Origin: Baffinella frigidus
Taxonomy: Eukaryota; Cryptophyceae; Cryptomonadales; Baffinellaceae
Length of the DNA stretch: 40,539 nucleotides
Assembly: GCA_026770585.1 (NCBI GenBank)
Contig: MU646315.1
Location: 227,335-267,873, forward strand
Direction: 5' to 3'
Both the position numbers and the translations under genes were made by a program. Below the pieces are notes generated by a model. That model searched no databases. It saw only the letters and a program-made list of their open reading frames with translations, and was not told where the DNA came from. This document shows positions 34,612 through 40,539 of the stretch, piece after piece (the stretch's first letter is position 1; each line of letters begins with the position of its first letter).

Positions 34612-37113
34612 ATGTCGAACAACAAGCCACCGGCCGCCGCGGCGACGGTGACCTTGGAGCGTCGCGGCTCAAAATCCGGGTTGGTTCCAGAGACAAAGAC
34701 GAAGGATCCCAAAGTCCCCGTCTCCAACCCGAAGGACCGCAGAGGCTCCGTCTCCAGCCCGAAGGATCGAAGAGGCTCCGTCTCCAGCGGGTCCAGCCCC
34801 TCAGTCGCGAAGGAGGCCGAGGGACAGACGCCGAGTGTCCAGCCTTTCAAAGGCGGGGTGCCAGGTGCTGAGAGCGTGGTCGAGGAGCTCGAAGAGGTCG
34901 GGGAGGAGGTGGGTCCTGCCGCCGACACACTCCCATGAAGCTGTTGTTGCGCTTGAAATGGGATGGTGTTTTCTGCTGCAATGTGCGTGCCGCTCTGCTA
35001 CGGCACCAGCGCGATCTCTCTTCTTCCGGACGCATGCGACTTGAGCGCAGCACACAGCCTCCACACCGACGGGCGTTGCTAATGGCGGAGCGGGGCAGCA
35101 GGAGGTCGAGGAGGACACGGGGCTGCAGATCGGTGAGCTGCTCGTGGCGTTCCTCCCTTTGAACCTCCGGACGGAGGAGTGGTCCGTCGAGGAGGATCAG
35201 TTTCTCGTTCGGCACATGGTCGTCAAGAAGACGCCACTCCGCCAGGCACCATCTCCTAGCTCTGCCGCACTCTGGTTGACTGTCTGACTATTCTCAAGCG
35301 CACTCGGGTTGACTGTCAAAGACTATTCTCAAGTTGGCATGCTGGGTGTGCGGTAAAAAATCGTCAGATTTCGAACGGGAAAGAGCCCGGGCTCACCAGA
35401 TCGGGGCGCCCAAATAGACTGAGAGTTGGAACAAATGGCCTTTTCCTCTTCCCTTGATTCGTACCAGAGGTCGTCGGAATCCGACGACCTCAAGTACCCA
35501 CCACAGGGATCGAAAAGGGCGATTTTCTCCCGCTCGGCGGGCTGGTGGTTGAAGGCGGCGTGTATCTCGTGTGCCATGTTGGTTTCGATCGGTAATAAAC
35601 GCATTTTTAATCGATCGTGTGAGCAGATCGAGACGCTCTACTACAAGACCGCCAAGGGCTCCCCCGAGACCTACACCAAGGTCGCCTCTATCTTGGGAGA
35701 GAATGCGTGATCTGTGGATCACGGAGAATCACTTAGAGGGGATAATGGGCCCCGCATACTTCACCCACATCTTTACGCGATATCCATGCCGTGTGTCTTT
35801 ACGCTGGATTCATGCACTTTTGCGCGACATCCATGCCGTGTGTCTTTACGCAGGATCCATGCACTTTGCGCGACATCCATGCCGTGTGTCCCACGCTAAA
35901 CCCTAAATACTCAACTCCCGTCTACAGGACAAGCCGACATTAGACGAGTTACGCTCGCGGTTCGAAGTGCTCTCTTCGGAGGAAATGACCCTAAACCCTA
36001 CACCCTACGCCCTGAACCCTAAACCCTACCCTAAACCCTAAACCCTAAACTCGAAACCCTAAACCGGTTCGAAGTGCTGCCATCCGAGGAAATGGCCCTA
36101 AACCCGAAACCCGAAACCCGAAACCCTGAACCCCAGACCCTAAGCCCTAAGCCCAAAGCCCTGAACCCAAAACCCGAAACCAGGAAATGGCCGCGCGATT
36201 CGCGCTCCTGAACCTCCTTGTCGTCGCCCAGTACTCCCTCAACCCTCAACCCCAAATCATCAACCCTGAATCCTGAACCCTCAACCCTCAACCCTGGACC
36301 CTGGACCCTGAACCGTAATCCCTAAACCCTAAACCCTGAACCCTGAACCCTGAACCTCAAACCCTGAACCTCAACCCCCAAACCCCAAACCCCAAACCTC
36401 AAACCTCAAACCCCAAACCCCAAACCCCAAACCCCAAACCCCAAACCCTAAACCTTAAACCCCAACCGCTAGGTGCGAGGAGGAGAAGGAGGAGAGGCGG
36501 TGGCAGGAGGAGGAGGCGCTTTCTCTGTCTCCCTCTCTCTATCTATCTATCTATTTCTCTCTGAGTGGCACGGGGAAGGATGAAGGGGGGGCTCGGAACC
36601 TGGGTGCTGTCAGTCGTATATAGGTCATGGTCAGTCGTATATGGTCAGTGGGGCGTCGTATATTGACGGTGATGTATGGTGTGAAGGTGCGAGAAGGAGG
36701 AGGAGGAGAGGGGGCGGGACGAAGAGGAGGCTCTCTCTCTCTCACACACACACACACTGAGTGGCACGGGGAATGGGGAGGGGGCTTGTAACCTGGGCGC
36801 GGTCAGTCGTATATAGTATGTGGTGTGTCGTATATTGACGGAGGTATATGGTGTGAAGGTGCGAGAAGGAGGAGGAGGAGAAGAAGCGGGAGGAGGAGGA
36901 GGCGGAGCGAGAAGCGAAGGAAGAGCTGGAGAAGGCTAATAAGGGCAAGGCCAAGCCGGTCTCTCTCTCTCTCTCTCTTTCTCCATCTTTCTCTTTCTCT
37001 CTCTCTCTCTTGCTGTGTCTCTCTCGCTCGCGCGCGCGCTCTTTCTCTTTCGTTCGCGCTCTCTCTATCTCTCCTCTCTTTCTTCCTCACACACTCTCTT
37101 TCTCTCTCTCTCA

Positions 37114-37144
<31 letters not shown>

Positions 37145-40100
37145 GCTCTCTCTCTCCATCTCTCTCCATCTTTCTCTCTGTGCGTGCGTGCGAGAGGGAG
37201 AGAGGGTGGAGAGAATAAGCGAAGAAACAGAAGAAGTTTTGGAGCGAGGATCGTTCAGTGCAAGTGGCACGTAAATCGGGACTCGTAACATACCAGAATC
37301 TGTCCACATAAAAAGGCTTAAGAAAGCATCACTGTATGCCCAAAATAGCATATGCACCCTTATCTTTGGCGAAGGAAGCCTAAGATAGCGACAGACAGAA
37401 TCTGTCTACTCCTGAAATTAGATTGGGGCTCGTAACCTGGGTGGGTGGACAGGAGGAGGAGACGGCGCGAATGGAGCTGGCGAAGTTTCACGCCGAAACG
37501 CGTGCCAATATTTCCCGGATGAGGAGGAGGAAGTGGTGGTGGTGGAGTGTGACGGCCGCGAGCCAGTCGTATATTTTATGTACGGTGTCGTATATGGACG
37601 GCCATGATCTGTGCTGGCAGGAGGAGGAGGAGGCGGCAGTGGAGGAGGAGGTGGAGGTGGTGGTGGTGTGGTGGACCGCGACGGAAGAGAGCGGCGCCGA
37701 ATCGTATATTGTATGTGGGGTGTCGTACATTGACGGGCATATATGGTCAGTGGTCGTATACTGACGGTGATATATGGCCGGTGGTGGCAGGAGGAGGAGG
37801 CGGCGGCAGAGGAGGAGGAAGTGGAGGTGGTGGTGGTAGAACGCGACGGAAGAGAGCGCCGCCGCATCGTCAAGAAACTCACGGTGAGCCACCCAGGATT
37901 GTTGGGGGGGGGGGGTATTTCAAAAGTCACTTCTCCCAGATCTATTCCAAACGTCAATCCATCAAGAGCTAAACGGCTCAAATGCCGGCCAAACGGTTCC
38001 AATGCCGGCCAGGAATACCCCCCCCAAGGACCTTGCGGGGGGTTTTGGTTTTCGGTTTTTGGGATAACTTTTTGTTGTGTAGTGTCCCTCCGCCCTGCAC
38101 CCCCGGGAAACACGCTCAACCTGAAGAGCGACGTTTCTGCGGCGCTCTCTCCCGCCGAAACGTCAAGAAACTCACGGTACCCCCCTAGCCCACACATGGT
38201 GCCAGACCGTGCCGGTAATAACAAAGCTCCCCTCGCGCAGGTTGCGACATTTCCAACTGTGGACCCCCAGTGACATACCCACCCACCTCCCGATGGGTAG
38301 TAACAAAGCCTCCTCCCGCAGTTATTGGAGGCATCGGTACCTCTGCGGCGAATGGTCTCAGCGCTCCCGACCCCCAAGCCGGGCACCCCCCAGACCCTCG
38401 TCCTCGACCCTAACGCACCCCAGGTGCCCCCTCCTACCCAACCCCTAACCACTCAACCCTCAACCCTAACTCCTAACCCCTCAAACCTAAACCCTGAACC
38501 CGAAAATCTAAACCCCGAATACTCAACCCTAAACCCTAAACCCTCAACTCTAAACCCTCAACCTTAACCACTCAACCCTAGACCCTAGACCCTAAACCCA
38601 AAACCGTAAACCCCTGAACAGTTCGACTCGGAGCGGGATTTCAAGCCGGTGCAGTGGGCAACTGTCGACCGCCTCTTGACGCTGTGCGAGGTGCGCGGAG
38701 TCAACAGCCGTCTAGCTCTATCTCCATCTGTTTAGTCTCCCAATTGCTGAGACCGGGCTCCTTGTTTTGCTCCAAAGTTGACGGGTTTGTACCACACACC
38801 CAGCATGTCAACTTTAGAACAGTCCGCCAATCGGGATTTCAAGCCGGTGCAGTGGGCGACTGTCGGCCGCCTTCTGACGCTGTGTGAGGTGCGCGTTTTG
38901 ATACGGAAACGTATTCAATTTGCATCACCTGTTTGCTATCTTGGGGGTGGATTTTGTGCTATGTTAAAGCTATGCTGAGGCCGAGACAGCAAAATCCACC
39001 CTCACGATACCACGAAACGGAGTTTTAGATTGATGCTGTTTTTAATAGATGCTCCTCCTCGACCTTACGGCACCCCAGTTCGACTCCGAGCGGGGTTTCA
39101 AGCCGGTGCAGTGGGCGACCGTTGACCGCCTCTTGACGCTCTGTGAGGTGCGCGCGTCTTAGCTCTGTCTCGCGAATTGTAATAGTGCCGGGTTTGATCG
39201 CACGACGATAAGCAAGAGACGGCTGGGCATTCGCCCAAGGTAGCACTCACTAGGCCCGAAAGAGACAGTTTACACACCGTGGGTGTCAGGGCCGTGGCAC
39301 CGACATGGATCGTGGCGTCGGCCGCATTTGATCGAGGCGTGTCACCAGGCAATAAAACTCTCTTTCCCTGGCAGACGCCAGACTACCTGGATAGGGTGTT
39401 GGCGTGCGAAGACGAGCCGTTGCTCACAAGTCCACCATATACATCACCAGCACACATCCTCCACACGGCAACGCCAGCACGACGATAACCAATCGACGGC
39501 GCGGTAGGAAAAGTCGAAAACGTGTCTCTAAAACAAGTAGAGATGTTTTTCTCAAAAACAGATGCCCGGCTGTCTGGGCAGGGCCGCGGAGTGCGAGAAC
39601 GAGCCATGGTTCACAAGCCCACCATGAACAGCACCAGCACACATCCCCCCACATGGCAAAACGAACGCGCGATGATGTCCAAGGGGCTGCTTGGCACTCT
39701 AAGGGTAGTCTCGTCTCGACACCCATTTTCAGGACGAGACGACCAAAATCCTGACGCGGGAAGGGTTGGCGCGAGCAGATGCCAGACTGCCTGGACAGGG
39801 CGGCAGAGTGCGAGGACGAGCTGCGCGAGGTGCACCAACAGGTGCCCCTCAAACCCACCCCCATAAACTCTCAAACCCACCCCCATAAACCCTCAAACCC
39901 ACCCCCATAAACCCTCAACCGCCAGGGCAACCCTGCACCCTGAACCCTGAACCCTGAACCCTGAACTCGAAACCACAAAAACAACACACCCTGGAATCAT
40001 GAACCCTGAAACCCACCCCCATACACCATCAAACCTGAATCTAAACCCCGAACCCTGAAAGCGTAACGTGGACCCGCAACCGTCGTGCACCAAACGGTCC

Positions 40101-40191
40101 TCCCGCCCAACCCCCTACACCCTCAACCGGCGTTCGGCATGACCCATCCAGTACTGCCGAACGCCTACTTGAACTGCGCAACTTGGACCAA
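34612..40191 (+). CDS. Large coil-rich protein of unknown identity, continuing past the window
   Basis: Exon 1 (34612-34908, 99 codons) begins MSNNKPPAAAATVTLERRG and holds two tandem KDRRGSVSS units, which look like kinase sites. Then EDTGLQIGELLVAFLPLNL and EEWSVEEDQFLVRHM from 35102 (a CAGCAG acceptor allows one extra Gln), IETLYYKTAKGSPETY from 35627, DKPTLDELRSRFE from 35928, EMAARFALLNLLVVAQYSL from 36184, and charged coil exons at 36473, 36687, 36859-36958, 37450, 37620 and 37790-37876. These lead into IVKKLT, VPLRRMVSALPTPKPGTPQ (38322-38423), FKPVQWATVDRLLTLCE (38622-38690), MPDCLDRAAECEDELREVHQ (39779-39841) and LLELRNLDQQ ending at 40191. Several exons exist in two or three copies. 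Phases fit at some joins; the end of the 35627 exon is ambiguous (AAG|GT at 35682, or AATGC|GT at 35706). No known domain was recognised. A cytoskeletal or scaffold role would only be a guess. Confidence 0.7.
34723..34791 (+). repeat. In-frame 30-bp tandem repeat
   Basis: AACCCGAAGGACCGCAGAGG and AGCCCGAAGGATCGAAGAGG, each followed by CTCCGTCTCCAGC, encode two PKDRRGSVSS units. Some synonymous third positions differ, so the repeat is kept at protein level. Confidence 0.85.
35772..35893 (+). repeat. Three tandem units of about 50 bp
   Basis: CATCCATGCCGTGTGTCTTT and ACGC-GGAT-CATGCACTTT alternate three times. The tract lies in the intron between the 35627 and 35928 exons. Confidence 0.85.
35988..36472 (+). 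repeat. CCCTAAA-like intron tracts with re-copied exon edges
   Basis: Degenerate CCCTAAA, CCCGAAA, CCCTGAA and CCCCAAA units. Embedded at 36065-36097 is a copy of the preceding exon end (CGGTTCGAAGTGCTGCCATC and GAGGAAATGGCC). The real downstream exon at 36184 begins GAAATGGCCGCG. GAGGAAATG or CAGGAAATG therefore occurs three times. Confidence 0.85.
36473..36958 (+). repeat. Three copies of a coil exon with a shared CGTATAT intron module
   Basis: Coil exons start TGCGAGGAGGAGAAGG (36474), TGCGAGAAGGAGGAGG (36688) and TGCGAGAAGGAGGAGG (36860). The second and third are preceded by the same intron module with GTCGTATATTGACGG and TATGGTGTGAAG. Microsatellite (CT)n follows each. Only the third continues into a long coding stretch ending GKAKP at 36958. 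Confidence 0.8.
36959..37205. repeat. (CT)n, (CA)n and (GC)n microsatellites
   Basis: Long CT runs starting at the donor of the 36859-36958 exon, then CACACA and GCGCGC runs near 37110-37145, then more CT. The donor itself reads CCG|GTCTCTCTC, so the repeat begins at the splice site. Confidence 0.95.
37450..37876 (+). repeat. Second set of tandem coil exons with the CGTATAT module
   Basis: CAGGAGGAGGAG starts lie at 37449, 37618 and 37788. The second and third share EEVEVVVV and a CGCGACGGAAGAGAGCG block. The modules at 37564-37618 and 37698-37787 again read CGTATATT, GTGTCGTA-ATTGACGG and ATATATGG. The third copy keeps an open frame to IVKKLT and a GT donor; the first has diverged most. Confidence 0.8.
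37866..38186 (+). repeat. Duplicated donor end CGTCAAGAAACTCACGGT
   Basis: CGTCAAGAAACTCACGGTGA at 37868 and CGTCAAGAAACTCACGGTAC at 38162 are identical across the exon end and GT. In the frame that gives VKKLT the upstream residues differ, so only the exon end was copied or conserved. Confidence 0.8.
38424..38621 (+). other. Intron defined by an uninterrupted duplicate
   Basis: GTGCCCC to CTGAACAG: GT-AG, 198 bases, mostly CCCTAAA-like units. The exons either side end GACCCTAACGCACCCCAG and begin TTCGACTCGGAGCGGG. Downstream at about 39055-39095 the same junction appears without the intron (GACCTTACGGCACCCCAG directly followed by TTCGACTCCGAGCGGG). This fixes both splice sites from the DNA alone. 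Confidence 0.85.
38622..39147 (+). repeat. Three copies of one exon
   Basis: FKPVQWATVDRLLTLCE (38622-38690), FKPVQWATVGRLLTLCE (about 38837-38888) and FKPVQWATVDRLLTLCE (39079-39147) are each followed by GAG|GTGCGCG. The first 12 bases of the middle copy have been replaced by element sequence. Most differences are synonymous (GACTCG/GACTCC, GCA/GCG, TGC/TGT), suggesting past or present coding selection on more than one copy. Confidence 0.9.
38943..39001. repeat. Hairpin with conserved loop, copy 2
   Basis: GGGTGGATTTTGTGCT and AGCAAAATCCACCC arms enclose ATGTTAAAGCTATGCTGAGG. The loop matches the copy near 21910 (ATGGTAAAGCTATGTCGAGG), in a different gene. Confidence 0.65.
39375..39841 (+). 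repeat. Three copies of a short coil exon with about 190-bp spacing
   Basis: TPDYLDRVLACEDE (39375-39416), MPGCLGRAAECENE (39562-39603) and MPDCLDRAAECEDE (39779 on) each follow a CAG acceptor. The first two are followed by a shared block (GTTCACAAGCCCACCAT-like, then CACCAGCACACATCC) that interrupts the frame. Only the third continues (LREVHQQ) to a GT donor at 39842. Confidence 0.85.
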
Positions 40192-40539
40192 CAGGTACCC
40201 CTCCTACCCACCCCCATACACCATCAAACCTGAATCTAAACCCCAAACCCTGAAACGTTTCAGCGTCCATGTGGATCAGAAGGTTCGCCTGCTACCCAAC
40301 CACTGCACCTCTGCACCCTGAAACTCTGAAACCCTGAAACCTTGAAACCTTGGAACATTGGGCCAGGTGCGCCTACTGCCCACCCCCTGAACCCTCAACC
40401 CCAAACCTGAACCCTCAACCCTAGGCAACCTGACCCCTCAACCCTCAACACCATACACCCTTAACCCCCAACCTAAACCGTGGAATCCTGGATCCTTGAT
40501 CCAGGTGCGCCTCCTTCCCACCCCCCAAACCCCAAACCC
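39842..40539 (+). repeat. CCCTAAA/CCCTGAA-like intron tracts with repeated donor ends
   Basis: Tandem CTCAAACCCACCCCCATAAA units (39848-39920). ACCATCAAACCTGAATCTAA occurs twice (40024 and 40220). An exon end reading LLELRNLDQQ stops at 40191 with donor GTACCCC, echoing REVHQQ and its donor at 39842. CCAG|GTGCGCCT donors recur near 40366 and 40503. The gene continues beyond the window. Confidence 0.75.

Noticed and set aside
37418-38452. 344-codon open frame on the minus strand
   Set aside because: Antisense to the coil exons; its Ser/Pro/Thr repeats are the reverse complement of GAG/GTG-rich coding sequence and CCCTAAA-type tracts.

Overview
This is a eukaryotic nuclear window, GC-rich and very intron-rich. 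It reads best as an alga with a red-derived complex plastid. A 14-exon ketol-acid reductoisomerase carries a bipartite leader: a signal peptide followed by an ADAF/GAFAP-type phenylalanine motif. Three other genes have GT-AG introns, and plant-type CCCTAAA/TTTAGGG tracts fill many introns. A cryptophyte is my best guess; other red-plastid lineages are not excluded. No prokaryotic operon, phage, CRISPR array, tRNA or rRNA gene was seen.

Layout. 1-5339: no gene I can defend, but a minisatellite and several fold-back sequences. 5340-12856 (+): an RWP-RK transcription factor with a coiled-coil/zipper region, a Gly/Met/Pro-rich tail and a short last exon. 12857-15497: a gene-free spacer between convergent genes, rich in small inverted-repeat elements. 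15498-24435 (-): a fused FHA domain and Pin1-type parvulin in ten phase-matched exons; its 5' end is unresolved and one intron holds an assembly gap (23157-23580). 24436-27830: mostly unexplained, with one candidate exon and more inverted-repeat elements. 27831-34363 (-): complete ketol-acid reductoisomerase, 561 aa, all 14 exons joined in phase; introns 6, 8 and 9 each carry a near-identical 77-nt C/D-box snoRNA-like sequence. 34364-34611: divergent promoter. 34612 to the right edge (+): a large coil-rich gene I do not recognise, incomplete here.

The most unusual thing is how the introns are built. (1) Degenerate telomere-like tracts occur only inside predicted introns, and in all four genes the sense strand is the CCCTAAA strand. 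(2) Exon edges are stuttered: pieces of an exon end plus adjoining intron recur two to four times beside the real exon, in every gene. (3) In the right-hand gene one exon pair is interrupted by a CCCTAAA-rich intron, while a duplicate copy downstream has the same junction uninterrupted. Together these suggest introns that grow, and perhaps arise, by local tandem duplication and telomere-like repeat expansion. The three snoRNA-like copies, with a 13-nt antisense element against a conserved large-subunit rRNA stretch (recalled from memory), are the best candidate for an undescribed functional element.
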